NCBI GenBank assembly: GCA_031414415.1
Contig: JANNVK010000004.1
Span: 1-64,000 of the forward strand
Reading direction: 5' to 3'
Length of the DNA stretch: 64,000 nucleotides
From: JANNVK01 sp031414415
GTDB lineage: Bacteria; Acidobacteriota; Blastocatellia; Pyrinomonadales; Pyrinomonadaceae
Position 1 is the first letter of the stretch; the number at the start of each line of letters is the position of its first letter. Below are positions 17,253 through 26,616 of this stretch, one piece after another. The notes beneath the pieces were generated by a model. It was not told the DNA's origin. It did no database searches and saw only the letters and a list, made by a program, of their open reading frames with translations. The translations under genes and the position numbers were made by a program.

Positions 17253-18218
17253 ATGAAACAAAAAATCTTAATTATTTTTCTAAGTCTATTTTCGGTTTTA
17301 AGCATTTCGGCGAAAAATCTTGAAGAAGATATGAAACTTTTCGTTTCTTGGTTCGACGGTCGTTTCGATAATTTTGCCCAACATTACGACGACAAAGAAA
17401 CGAAATTTGAACATCTTCACGAGCATATTCACTCGATTTTTAAAAAAGTAGATGTTCCAAGCATTGGCAAAAATGTCTTTTTTGTCCAACAATATATGGA
17501 CGGCGATGAGACGAAAGTTTATCGGCAAAGGCTTTATAATTTTACCGCAAATAAAAAAGAAAAGGCTTTGCAATTAACGATTTACAACTTTGATGACGAG
17601 AAAAAATATCGTGATTCGCATCTTGATTCGTCAAAACTAAGCAGTTTGACGATGACAAATTTAACGACGATTTCGGGTTGCGAAGTCTATTGGAAACTCA
17701 ATGAAACACGCGACAAATTTGAAGGTTATATGAAAAAAGATGCGTGTAAAGTTGTTTCCAAACGAAGCGGAAAAACGATTATTATTACCGATGATTTGTT
17801 TCTCACAAAAGACGAAATTTGGATCAACGATCAAGCCAAAGACGAGCAGGGAAACTACGTTTTCGGCAACAAATCGGGCATTCACGCCAAATTAAAAAAA
17901 GTTCGTTGGTTTGAAGGCTGGACAGCAATTTTGAAAACGGGCGAAACTCCGTCGGCGGTTAAAGATTTTTCCGCCGATGAATACGACGGAAAATCGAAAC
18001 TCGTTATTCACGATCAAGGCGGAACGGTAAAATTAAACGATAAATATTCTGCCCAACTCGCCCAATTGCGGCACAAAAGCGGAACTTGGGTGATGACTTT
18101 GAGCGTTATCGAAACTGCTAGCGGCAAAAAAGTTGCCTATACTTGGACAAATCCCGAAGCGGAAAAATTGGGAATAAATCTGCGTTGGTTTCAAAGTAGT
18201 TTTACTTTGAAAAAGTGA
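17253..18218 (+). CDS. CpcT/CpeT-like secreted protein
   Basis: About 321 residues from MKQKILII at 17253, with a signal peptide ending near SISAK. FVQQYMDGDETKVYRQRLYNF, SGCEVYWKLNETRDKFEGYMKKDACK and IITDDLFLTKDEIW are the pattern of the CpcT/CpeT family. In cyanobacteria those proteins attach bilins to phycobiliproteins; no phycobilisome genes are here. A C-terminal ~90-residue extension (KSKLVIHDQGGTVKLNDKYSAQL) is extra. The role in this host is unknown. Confidence 0.75.
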   Translation: MKQKILIIFLSLFSVLSISAKNLEEDMKLFVSWFDGRFDNFAQHYDDKETKFEHLHEHIHSIFKKVDVPSIGKNVFFVQQYMDGDETKVYRQRLYNFTANKKEKALQLTIYNFDDEKKYRDSHLDSSKLSSLTMTNLTTISGCEVYWKLNETRDKFEGYMKKDACKVVSKRSGKTIIITDDLFLTKDEIWINDQAKDEQGNYVFGNKSGIHAKLKKVRWFEGWTAILKTGETPSAVKDFSADEYDGKSKLVIHDQGGTVKLNDKYSAQLAQLRHKSGTWVMTLSVIETASGKKVAYTWTNPEAEKLGINLRWFQSSFTLKK

Positions 18219-18243
18219 AAAAAACAGTTGAATATCAAAAAAT

Positions 18244-19527
18244 ATGGGTGAAAAACAACAAGACGGATTCTTTTACGGTTGGGTAATTGTTGCAATATCA
18301 ACACTTGCGTTGGTTGTGAGCAATGGTTTATCAATTGGCGGATTGCCGGTTTTTTATAAACCGATGCTTGCCGAAATGATAGCAATCGGCGGAGTTGAAG
18401 CCGATAAAGCACAATCGATGGTTGGCGGTGCAGCAGGATTGACGTTTTTATTTGCCGGATTTCTTGCCCCAATCGCAGGTTATTTATTGACCAAAATCAG
18501 CACAAAAATAATGATGTGCATTGGTTGTGTAATACTCGGCGGTGCGTTGGTCATTTACTCGCAAGCAAATTCATCGGGCATCGTTTATCTCGCACATTCG
18601 TTACTCGGAACGGCACTCGGATTTGTCGGTGTTTTGGTAAATACCGTGTTAATTTCGAATTGGTTTCGCCGAAATCGCGGACTTGCGATGGGAATTGCCT
18701 TAACTGGAACGAGTTTTGGCGGTGCGTTGATTCCGCAAATTGCCACACCTTTGATTACTAGTTACGGCTGGCGAACCGCGATGATTTCGGTCAGTTTGTT
18801 GGTTTGGTTGATCTTGCTTCCGGCGACGATTTTTTTGGTTAAAAGCCGTCCGAGTGATATTGGGCTTTTGCCTGATGGTTATAATACTTCAAATGTTGAA
18901 GGTGAAAATAAATCGTTTGAGATGACCGGAATGACATTGCTTGAAGCTATTTCGACACCGACTTTTTGGATATTTTCAATTTGTGCAGCTTTAATTTTTT
19001 ACGGAATTTTCGTTGTTAGTCAGCAGTTAAATCTATATTTGCAAAGTCCAAAAGTAGGTTTTACACTTCAACAAGCCGGAAACGCACAGTCGGCAATGTT
19101 TCTCGCAAGTATCGTTGGTAAATTTTTATTCGGCTTTTTGAGCGACAGGTTTAAAGCGACTCGCGTAATGCTTTTCGGAGCAGCGTTGATGTTTGCTTCA
19201 ACCCTAGTTTTGCTCAATTTATCAGCTGAAACTGTCTTATTGTTCGCAATTCCATTCGGATTAACTTATGGTGGAATCTTCGTTTTGCTTCAACTTTTAG
19301 TAGCTGATTATTTTGGTTTGAAAAATCTAGGGACAATTTTGGGAGCTGTAACAGTAATCGAAACTATCGGCGGAGCAGCCGGAACGCGAATAACCGGAAT
19401 GATTGCCGATGCAAACGGCGGCGATTATTCGAAAGGATTTACTTTGCTGATTTTAACTACCGGAATTTCTTTGTTGTTAATTATGGTGCTTAACTTTTTG
19501 GTTAAACCGAAACTCGCAACCGCATAA
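18244..19527 (+). CDS. MFS transporter
   Basis: 427 residues, about 12 membrane helices. GYLLTKISTKIMM and GFLSDRFKATRVMLFGAALM are the loop motifs after helix 2 and helix 8. Possibly OFA/monocarboxylate-like. It starts 25 bases after the CpcT-like gene and is probably the importer for the catabolic cluster. Substrate unknown. Confidence 0.85.
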   Translation: MGEKQQDGFFYGWVIVAISTLALVVSNGLSIGGLPVFYKPMLAEMIAIGGVEADKAQSMVGGAAGLTFLFAGFLAPIAGYLLTKISTKIMMCIGCVILGGALVIYSQANSSGIVYLAHSLLGTALGFVGVLVNTVLISNWFRRNRGLAMGIALTGTSFGGALIPQIATPLITSYGWRTAMISVSLLVWLILLPATIFLVKSRPSDIGLLPDGYNTSNVEGENKSFEMTGMTLLEAISTPTFWIFSICAALIFYGIFVVSQQLNLYLQSPKVGFTLQQAGNAQSAMFLASIVGKFLFGFLSDRFKATRVMLFGAALMFASTLVLLNLSAETVLLFAIPFGLTYGGIFVLLQLLVADYFGLKNLGTILGAVTVIETIGGAAGTRITGMIADANGGDYSKGFTLLILTTGISLLLIMVLNFLVKPKLATA

Positions 19528-19531
19528 ATTT

Positions 19532-19831
19532 ATGAAATATTGGTTTTTTACAATCGCAAAAACTGCGAAACGAGAAGAATTTACGACCGAAGAAGTGATG
19601 CCAATTTTGCACGCACACACGGCTTATTTCAAAGAACTTGGCAAGCAGGGAAATTGCATTATGGCGGGACCTTTTGTCCAACAAATTGATAACGAACTTG
19701 GTGCTGGTTGCTACGTTTTAGCGGCTGAAACTGAAACTGAAGCCCGAAATCTCGCCGATGCTGATCCGTTTTGCGTTCATGGAATTTACGATTATAAGGT
19801 TTGGGAATGGATGAAAGTTGTGCCTCAATGA
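19532..19831 (+). CDS. YciI-like protein
   Basis: 99 residues. MKYWFFTIAKTAKREEF, LHAHTAYFKELGKQGNCIMAGPFV and DADPFCVHGIYDYKVWEWM match YCII-related proteins, with the conserved His and the Asp-Pro-Phe segment. Start 5 bases after the MFS stop, so co-translated. The enzyme role of the family is not settled. Confidence 0.85.
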   Translation: MKYWFFTIAKTAKREEFTTEEVMPILHAHTAYFKELGKQGNCIMAGPFVQQIDNELGAGCYVLAAETETEARNLADADPFCVHGIYDYKVWEWMKVVPQ

Positions 19832-19838
19832 GACGAAA

Positions 19839-20375
19839 ATGTTAGAGAAAAAACTATCTGATGTAATAAAAGTTTTAGACGATTTGCGGTCGCAAAATAT
19901 CATCGACGATTACGCAATCGGTGGAGCAGTTGCAGCGATTTTGCATCACGAACCGATTTCGACTATCGACCTTGATATCTTCTTTTTCTTCGCCGAAAAG
20001 CAGACTGGTTTGATTCTGTCGCTTGATAAAATCTATGCTTATGCAAACCAAAATGGCTTTGAATTTGATGCAGAATTTATCAATATCTACGGTTGGTTAG
20101 TGCAATTTGTCGAATCAAGCGATAGTCCATTGTGGTTGGAAGCTATTGAAAACGCAGTAGTTTTTGAAACAAATGGAGAGAAATTTAAAGTTATTGGAAG
20201 AGAATATTTGGTTGCGATGTGGATTTTGGCAGGACGCGGAAAAGATTATGCAAAAATCGAAATGTTTGTCTCAGCACGTTTACTTAATTTAGATAAACTT
20301 TTCGATATTTTGAATTGTTTTGAGTTGCGAGAAAAATGGAATAAAGAATCTTGGCGGTTTATGAGCAATGAATAA
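19839..20375 (+). CDS. Nucleotidyltransferase-fold protein, second copy
   Basis: About 178 residues from MLEKKLSDV. IDDYAIGGAVAAILHHEPISTIDLDIFFFF has the GG...DxD signature. The C-terminus VIGREYLVAMWILAGRGKDYAKIEMF resembles the copy at 15999. It shares 8 bases with the following small gene. Confidence 0.7.
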   Translation: MLEKKLSDVIKVLDDLRSQNIIDDYAIGGAVAAILHHEPISTIDLDIFFFFAEKQTGLILSLDKIYAYANQNGFEFDAEFINIYGWLVQFVESSDSPLWLEAIENAVVFETNGEKFKVIGREYLVAMWILAGRGKDYAKIEMFVSARLLNLDKLFDILNCFELREKWNKESWRFMSNE

Positions 20376-20565
20376 ATCAATCGAAAAACTAAAAAAGCAA
20401 AAGAAAATTTTCCGTGAATATACGCAAAAATTATCTGTTGAAGAAAAGATTCGGCAATTAACCGCGTTGCAATGGCATTATTACGAACTTTTGGAAATCC
20501 GCGAAAGTAATGGTGGAAGTTCGATGCCTGAAAAATGGCAAAAATGGCGAAGAGCTCAAATTTAA
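20368..20565 (+). CDS. Small partner of the second nucleotidyltransferase
   Basis: 65 residues, Lys/Glu-rich helix followed by LTALQWHYYELLEIRES and a final PEKWQKWRRAQI. Translationally coupled with the nucleotidyltransferase by overlap. Possible toxin-antitoxin arrangement, not proven. Confidence 0.65.
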   Translation: MNKSIEKLKKQKKIFREYTQKLSVEEKIRQLTALQWHYYELLEIRESNGGSSMPEKWQKWRRAQI

Positions 20566-20632
20566 TATTTGATACAGAAAAAGAAAATTCGCAATGAGTT
20601 AGCACACTAAAGCGTGGACTCCAAACATCTCT

Positions 20633-21025
20633 ATGAACCTGAACTTTTACAAAACCTGTTTCAAAATCACAGCAATCGGCAACATTATCGGTGCGATTGT
20701 CGCAATGTTTTCGATGTCCGGTCATCTCGAAATGTTCTACGGCGTTACCGAAAACAGCACAATATTAAGATTTTATCATTTTAATCTGTGGTTTTTTGTG
20801 CTGATGCTCGGCGTTGGTTACTGGTTTTTGGGGCAAGATCCGATTCGCAACCGCGTCATGGCGTTGATTGGAGCATTCGGCAAGTTGTTTATTATGGGTA
20901 GTTGGATTCATCTGCTTTTGTATAACCAAGCAAAACCTTTGATAATTTTGGCGATTGCTTATGATGGATTTTTCGGAATACTAATGGCGATATTTTATTG
21001 GAAAACAAGGGGAATTAAGGAATGA
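20633..21025 (+). CDS. Small integral membrane protein
   Basis: 130 residues with four hydrophobic segments (near 14-32, 48-66, 82-98 and 104-122). No signature that I recognise. Its stop overlaps the next start by ATGA, so it is coupled with the DUF1838-like gene. Confidence 0.7.
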   Translation: MNLNFYKTCFKITAIGNIIGAIVAMFSMSGHLEMFYGVTENSTILRFYHFNLWFFVLMLGVGYWFLGQDPIRNRVMALIGAFGKLFIMGSWIHLLLYNQAKPLIILAIAYDGFFGILMAIFYWKTRGIKE

Positions 21026-21786
21026 AAAAGAATATTTTGTGGTTTATAGTTTGTGTTCTATTGACGCAAATCATTGTTGCACAGACATTTAACGCGAGTT
21101 TGTTCAAAGAATTTACAGAAATGCGAGTTGGCACGGGCGAACCTGTCTATTGGTATTGCGTCGGCGAAGTTTACGAATATCCGAGCGGGAAATTGGTCGC
21201 GAAAGTTGAAGGAATTGATACCGCGAGGCTGATTAAATCTGAGTCAACAGAGACGAAAAAACTCCAGCTTTCACGTAAAATTTTCTTTTATCGAGATGCC
21301 AAAACCAACGAACTTTTGCGTGAAGTCAACGCAATGAAAGTTGAGCCAATTGCTTATCCATATCAGCAAATTACCTACGAATTGAAAGACGGTAAAATGG
21401 TGACATCGGTCGTCCAAGGCAAAGCTCCGCGAGTGCAAAAAATTGAAGGCGGCGGCGATATGATTGCTCGTCAATTTAATGGTTTGACGATGTTTTCTGC
21501 ACCTTTATTCCTAAACTTTCCAAACTACAAAGCCTTTGAAAATTATGATTTTTTGATTCAACCAAAAAGTGTCAAAGGCACACCGCGTTATCAATTAACG
21601 TGGAATCGGCGTGGAGATTTACCCAAATTTTTCGGCGGCGGCGACAGCGTTTTTCAACTTGCTTCGTATCGGATTGATAAATACAGCGAATTGCCAAAAA
21701 CAATGCGTGACGCTTTAGAATCGGACGGAAAATTATGGATGAATCCGCCCAAAGATTTAGCGGAAATTGCTGAATTGCAAAAATGA
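21022..21786 (+). CDS. DUF1838-like secreted protein
   Basis: 254 residues with a signal peptide (LLTQIIVAQ). FTEMRVGTGEPVYWYCVGEVYEYPSGKLVAKVEG and the following SRKIFFYRDAKTNELLRE resemble DUF1838 proteins. Periplasmic location expected. No enzymatic motif seen. Confidence 0.65.
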   Translation: MKKNILWFIVCVLLTQIIVAQTFNASLFKEFTEMRVGTGEPVYWYCVGEVYEYPSGKLVAKVEGIDTARLIKSESTETKKLQLSRKIFFYRDAKTNELLREVNAMKVEPIAYPYQQITYELKDGKMVTSVVQGKAPRVQKIEGGGDMIARQFNGLTMFSAPLFLNFPNYKAFENYDFLIQPKSVKGTPRYQLTWNRRGDLPKFFGGGDSVFQLASYRIDKYSELPKTMRDALESDGKLWMNPPKDLAEIAELQK

Positions 21787-21797
21787 ACAACAAAATG

Positions 21798-22397
21798 CTA
21801 TTTGTGGATTATATTAATTTTGCGAGGCTTAGCACCTACTGTTTGAATGGTTTCTTTATCAATCCAAATCAAAGTTTGCTCATCGTCCAAAAGCATAATT
21901 TCCTTAATTTCTTTTAGAGGCAAATCTAGCGGATTTTGAAAGTCGAAAACTTTGATAGTATATGGACAAGCCCAAACACAACCAATCGTCGCCAAATATT
22001 TTCCATCAGGTGATAGATGAAATTCTGTCCAAATATATCCGTCTTCATCAGGTGAAAAACTATTCATTTTTCGATTGGTTAAGTCAATAATAGTTTGTCC
22101 GCCGAATATATCTTCTGCACAGATCAAAAACTCTGTTCCATGTTTTTCTACCCAACCGTGAAAAAAACTAGAATCATTGACGTAAAACTCGAAAATCTTT
22201 TCACTCGTTTTAATTTCAAAGACTTCGATCTTCGTGACACTCCAATTAAAATCAGGTTTGTTTTGCGTATAGCAACGGGTTACTAGACTAAAATTCTCAC
22301 TTTTTGAATTGATTATTTCGTCACTATTCACGACATAATTCTTTTCGTTAAAATACTTCCGAATTTCGGCTCTTTGTTTCTCGATTTTATTTGTCAT
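21798..22397 (-). CDS. Hypothetical protein, beta-propeller-like
   Basis: About 199 residues from MTNKIEKQRAEIRKYF. SPDGKYLATIGCVWACPYTIKVFDFQNP looks like one WD40/propeller blade. No signal peptide, so cytosolic. It is convergent with the DUF1838-like gene, 11 bases apart. Not recognised further. Confidence 0.6.
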   Translation of the reverse strand: MTNKIEKQRAEIRKYFNEKNYVVNSDEIINSKSENFSLVTRCYTQNKPDFNWSVTKIEVFEIKTSEKIFEFYVNDSSFFHGWVEKHGTEFLICAEDIFGGQTIIDLTNRKMNSFSPDEDGYIWTEFHLSPDGKYLATIGCVWACPYTIKVFDFQNPLDLPLKEIKEIMLLDDEQTLIWIDKETIQTVGAKPRKINIIHK

Positions 22398-22440
22398 GAA
22401 AATTCTCAACCTTCAACTGGCAAATACGAAAAAATCCAAA

Positions 22441-24102
22441 TCATTTCGCCTCAAAAATAACTTTGCCGCCCATTATTGTTTTCAAAACTTTAACTTTATC
22501 AATCGCTTCGGGTTTAATCAAAAAAATATCTTCTGAGAGAATAACGAAATCAGCGAGCATTCCTGTTGCTAATGTGCCTTTTTCAGTTTCTTGAAATTCA
22601 GCAAATGCCGAACCTTGCGTGTAGGCTTTAACAGCTTCTTCAACCGTGATTTTTTCGCTCGGAATCCAACCATTTGGATGTTTTCCGTCAAGTGTTTGGC
22701 GAGTTACGGCAGCATAAATTCCCCACATTGGGTTCATAGGTGCAACCGGCGAATCAGTTCCGAACGCAAGATTTGCACCAGAATCTAACAAACTTCTAAA
22801 GGCATAAGTTCCCGCCAGCCTTTTTTCATCAAGCCTTTTCCAAGCCCAGCGTCCATCGTCTCGTAAATGAAACGGCTGCATTGACGCAATTACTTTTTGC
22901 GAACCAAAACGCTTGATGTCTTGAAGCCGCAGATGTTGTGCGTGTTCGATCCGAAAACGGCGATCTTTTTGTCCATTTTGAACTGCGATTTTTTCGTAAA
23001 TGTCTAAAATTTCAGCATTTGCACGGTCGCCAATCGCGTGAATATTTACTTGTAAGCCAGCGAAATCTGCACCGCGAGCGTTTTCAAAAACATTTGGCAT
23101 TTCAAACGATGCGAGCCCAAAACTTTTTGGCGAATCAAGATAAGGTAAATATAACCAAGCAGTTGTCGAACCGAGACTTCCATCTGCGTAACCTTTGAGG
23201 CAACCAATGCGGAGCATATCAGAACCAAAAGCATGACTGATTCCAACTGCTGAAATCCGTTTCCAATCCATCAACGGTGTGCAACCGTAAATTCGCGTTT
23301 TGAGTTTTCCTTGTCGCAGAAGCTCTTGAAAAACTCCAACGTCTGTTCCAGTTGACATATCCTGAACGCTCGTCACGCCGAGGCTTGCGGCATATTCAGA
23401 GGCGGCAACTGCGGCTTCAAGTTTTTGTTCGAAGGTAAATTCAGGGATCACTTTTGAGATGTAATTAATTGCAGAATCTTTGAAAACACCAGTCGGATTA
23501 CCGTTTGAATCTCGGACAATCTCGCCGCCAGGAATTTCGGCGGAGTCTTTTGTCACGGAAGCAAGTTTCATCGCGAGACTATTAGCCAACGCCATATGTC
23601 CATCAAGGCGGTCAATAAACACCGGATTATCGGGCGTTACGCTGTCAATCATCGCGGCTGTCGGTAGATTATTTGGTGTCCAATTTTCGTGATCCCACTT
23701 TCCGCCGAGAATCCAACGACCTTTTGGAACTTTCGCGGCAAATTCTTTGATTCGTTTGACAAATTCTTCGGGCGATTTTGCATCACGTAGGTCAACGCTC
23801 GAAAGCTGATAACCACCTTCAAGAAAATGGACGTGTGCATCGTTAAACCCAGGAATTACGAGCTTGCCTTGAGCATCAATTGTCTTTGTGTTTGCATTGA
23901 TAAACCTTTTGATTTCAGCATTTGAGCCAACCGCGAAGATTTTTCTACCTTTGATGGCAAACGCTTCAGCTTTCGGTTTCGCGTTGTCCATTGTGCGGAC
24001 ATTTGCGTTGATGACAACTAGATCAGCACCGATGTTTTGGGCGAATATATTTAGATTAATAATGGTTATTATTACTACTATTGCTAAAATTACATTTTTC
24101 AT
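22441..24102 (-). CDS. YtcJ-like amidohydrolase (amidohydrolase-3 family), exported
   Basis: 553 residues with a signal peptide (MKNVILAIVVIITIINLNIFAQ). GFNDAHVHFLEGG holds the first metal-binding His pair. INIHAIGDRANAEIL, RIEHAQHL and AFGTDSPVAPMNP carry further metal-site residues. The family removes formyl or acyl groups from amides (NfdA-like). The export signal suggests periplasmic action. It overlaps no neighbour; the start is 3 bases after the upstream gene's stop. Confidence 0.85.
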   Translation of the reverse strand: MKNVILAIVVIITIINLNIFAQNIGADLVVINANVRTMDNAKPKAEAFAIKGRKIFAVGSNAEIKRFINANTKTIDAQGKLVIPGFNDAHVHFLEGGYQLSSVDLRDAKSPEEFVKRIKEFAAKVPKGRWILGGKWDHENWTPNNLPTAAMIDSVTPDNPVFIDRLDGHMALANSLAMKLASVTKDSAEIPGGEIVRDSNGNPTGVFKDSAINYISKVIPEFTFEQKLEAAVAASEYAASLGVTSVQDMSTGTDVGVFQELLRQGKLKTRIYGCTPLMDWKRISAVGISHAFGSDMLRIGCLKGYADGSLGSTTAWLYLPYLDSPKSFGLASFEMPNVFENARGADFAGLQVNIHAIGDRANAEILDIYEKIAVQNGQKDRRFRIEHAQHLRLQDIKRFGSQKVIASMQPFHLRDDGRWAWKRLDEKRLAGTYAFRSLLDSGANLAFGTDSPVAPMNPMWGIYAAVTRQTLDGKHPNGWIPSEKITVEEAVKAYTQGSAFAEFQETEKGTLATGMLADFVILSEDIFLIKPEAIDKVKVLKTIMGGKVIFEAK

Positions 24103-24105
24103 AAA

Positions 24106-25077
24106 TTAATAAACTGTGAAGCGATATTGAACTGCTTTTGTGACAGTAACGGGGACATTTTCTTGCAGTGCCGGTATAAAACGTATTCGTTTGGCAACAC
24201 GAATTGCGTTTTCGACGAGTCCGCCTTTTAATCCCTTTATTACTGTTATTTTGCCGATATGTCCGTTCGCAAGCATTTCTACTTTTAGTGTAACGATACC
24301 TTGTTCAAGAGAACGACGAGCATCATCAGTATAAGCGGCTTTTGGAATGAAAAGCATCGCCAATGACTTAGTGTCAGATTCAACACTAATAATTTTGGAG
24401 TCAATTGGTTTTGAATCTGCTATTTTTGGTTCGGTAGATTTTTTCTTTTTGTCTTTTTTATCCTGTTTGATTTTAATATCGTAGAACAATTCAGATGGTG
24501 TTTCTTGCAAACTCGCAATTGAAATAATTTTGCTCAAATTAGGAAATTTTGAGGAAGCGTTGTCAAAAAGGTTCTTGCCATTTACTTTTATTGAAGACAA
24601 AAATCTTAACTTTGCTTCGCTCGACTTTTCGCGTGTTCCAACCGCAAACATGTATGTATTTTTTTCGGTCGATATAAAGCAAAATGTTGTGAACGATACT
24701 TTTTCGTCAAGTATAAAAATTCCATCAAATTCTTCAAATTTAAAATTGGAATATTTCGCTCCAACAAAACTCTTTAGAAAAAAAGGTAAACCCTTCTTTC
24801 CAAAATTTGTCTCATAACTCTCAAAAAACATTGTAGTTTCTTTTTCGTAAGAGGTTATTGCTCGCAGATTTGTATAAGCAACGGATTCACTCGAATTTTT
24901 AGGATTAGATTCGTTGAAACCGAGTTTGTCAAAAGAATAAGAAAAATCTTGAGGTATCTCGAATGTTATTTCTTTAGCTACAGTTTCGAGTCGTATCCAA
25001 TCATCTTTTTGGGCTTCTTGTGCGAAAGAAAATGTTGCCAAAACTAAAATTATGATTAGAAAAAATATTTGTCTCAT
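24106..25077 (-). CDS. TonB C-terminal-domain secreted protein
   Basis: 323 residues with a signal peptide ending at FSFAQ. The last ~80 residues (GIVTLKVEMLANGHIGKITVIKGLKGGLVENAIRVAKRIRFIPA) are a TonB C-terminal-type domain. The middle has a Lys-rich linker (KKDKKKKSTEPK). There is no membrane anchor other than the signal peptide, so it may not energise receptors in the usual way. In tandem with the amidohydrolase and the lipoprotein. Confidence 0.75.
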   Translation of the reverse strand: MRQIFFLIIILVLATFSFAQEAQKDDWIRLETVAKEITFEIPQDFSYSFDKLGFNESNPKNSSESVAYTNLRAITSYEKETTMFFESYETNFGKKGLPFFLKSFVGAKYSNFKFEEFDGIFILDEKVSFTTFCFISTEKNTYMFAVGTREKSSEAKLRFLSSIKVNGKNLFDNASSKFPNLSKIISIASLQETPSELFYDIKIKQDKKDKKKKSTEPKIADSKPIDSKIISVESDTKSLAMLFIPKAAYTDDARRSLEQGIVTLKVEMLANGHIGKITVIKGLKGGLVENAIRVAKRIRFIPALQENVPVTVTKAVQYRFTVY

Positions 25078-25080
25078 ACT

Positions 25081-25902
25081 TTAATATCCTGTAACCAAAA
25101 GTCTTCCCGCCGATTTTACACTAATTCTTTGATATTTGGCATAAGCGGCGGCGGCACGAGTTTGGATTTGTTCATTTGTTTCGCCGCGAACCCAACCTTC
25201 GAGAGCATCGTGCAAGATATATGCTTCGGGAGCCATTAAATTTGAAGTCCAAAGGATTGGAGTAGCGTTTGTTTTTTTGAGATGTTCGGCAAAATAATTG
25301 CGACTGGCACAGGCGAGCATAATTGCATCGCGTTTATCTTCGTCTTTTTTCACAATTGTTTTGTCGAGGTCAAAATCCATCAAGCCGTTATGTCCGACAA
25401 ACGCAACGAGATTTGCACTTCCCAAAATCTGGAGCGTAGTATTTTCAATATTTATATTTTCGAGCTGTTCGCCCGAAGTTGCTGAAAAGAAATCGTTTAT
25501 CGTTTCTTTCATCTTACTTCCACGATAAGCATCTGCTACTAAATAAACGTTTTGCGTCTTGTGTTTTAAAACAATTCGCTCCAAAACATTCTCTTTTGGG
25601 TTAGCAATAGTTTCAATTTTTGTCCAACTCGCAGATTTTGAAAAGTAAGTTTTAACGCCATACATTGCTCCCCAATAAAGATTTTTTTTCGTGTCTTCGC
25701 CATCACCGAGAAACGCTGGAACTGGAACAATTCCTTGATTTACGTTGTCGCACAAGGCAACCATAACGTGGATGACTTTAGATTTGTTGAAGATTTTTTT
25801 GACAGATTCAGGTGTTGGAGTCACACTTGGAGAGACAATTTGAGCATTCGTGCAGCTCGTGAGTAGCAAAAAGCAGAGCAAAACTAAGATTTTGTTTGAC
25901 AT
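25081..25902 (-). CDS. Lipoprotein with possible caspase-like (clan CD) core
   Basis: About 273 residues from MSNKIL; AGGAAG lies 8 bases before this ATG, which decides the start. The lipobox is LLTSC. VAFVGHNGLMDF (about residue 169) and IMLACASRNYF (about residue 196) follow the His...Cys order and spacing of clan CD peptidases such as caspases and gingipains, each after a hydrophobic strand. I am not sure of this; the rest is not recognised. Periplasmic or outer-membrane anchored. Confidence 0.6.
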   Translation of the reverse strand: MSNKILVLLCFLLLTSCTNAQIVSPSVTPTPESVKKIFNKSKVIHVMVALCDNVNQGIVPVPAFLGDGEDTKKNLYWGAMYGVKTYFSKSASWTKIETIANPKENVLERIVLKHKTQNVYLVADAYRGSKMKETINDFFSATSGEQLENINIENTTLQILGSANLVAFVGHNGLMDFDLDKTIVKKDEDKRDAIMLACASRNYFAEHLKKTNATPILWTSNLMAPEAYILHDALEGWVRGETNEQIQTRAAAAYAKYQRISVKSAGRLLVTGY

Positions 25903-25958
25903 AAAATACTTCCTTTTCAAACCTTTGGTTTTGATTATATCAGTAATTTAAAATATCG

Positions 25959-26444
25959 ATGAACGAAAAAACTATCCAAATTTTTAGCATATTGCTGACA
26001 ACAATTTTTAGCGTTTTAATTCTCTGGCTTTATCTTGCAGAACCAAAAACATTTGCTGAAGTTGCGACAAAAAGTGCCGTTACTGTTGGAACTTACGAAA
26101 TTGACAAAGCCAAATTTGATGAAGGTTTAAAACTCTTTCGTGCAGAAAATTTCATTGCTTCACGCGATTTGTTTGTTCGGGCTGATTCCGAAAAGCGTGA
26201 TTCAAAAACGCAATTTTACATTTCGTATTCGTTTTATAGACAAGGTTTTGGCAAGGTTTACAGCGATGATAATTTGTATAAATTAGGTTTAGAAAATCTA
26301 AAATTCGTCGATTTAAACTATAAATCAGACGACGCTGACCTTAAACTCCAAACTCCTTCCGATCTCAAAAATGAATTTCAACAAGGAATAGAAAAAACTA
26401 TTGATGACATTAATCCATTAAAGGTTTTGCGAGAAAGAAAGTGA
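25959..26444 (+). CDS. Membrane-anchored TPR-like hypothetical protein
   Basis: 161 residues. One N-terminal membrane helix (IFSILLTTIFSVLILWLYLAEP), then helical repeat-like text (FDEGLKLFRAENFIASRDLFVRADSEKRDSKTQFYISYSFYRQG). Divergent from the lipoprotein gene. Function unknown. Confidence 0.65.
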   Translation: MNEKTIQIFSILLTTIFSVLILWLYLAEPKTFAEVATKSAVTVGTYEIDKAKFDEGLKLFRAENFIASRDLFVRADSEKRDSKTQFYISYSFYRQGFGKVYSDDNLYKLGLENLKFVDLNYKSDDADLKLQTPSDLKNEFQQGIEKTIDDINPLKVLRERK

Positions 26445-26616
26445 AAAAGTTAACATCTTTAAAGTTGTTGAGTGAGTTACTTTTATGTTAATTTTATCAT
26501 TACAAAACTTTACAAAACGCGTTTCTGTAATCTAATTTTTTGTAAATTAAATAAACAAATATAAATTTAAAAAACACTTCGTTAACCCTAAAAAGGTCAA
26601 GGATTTAGGAGATTTT

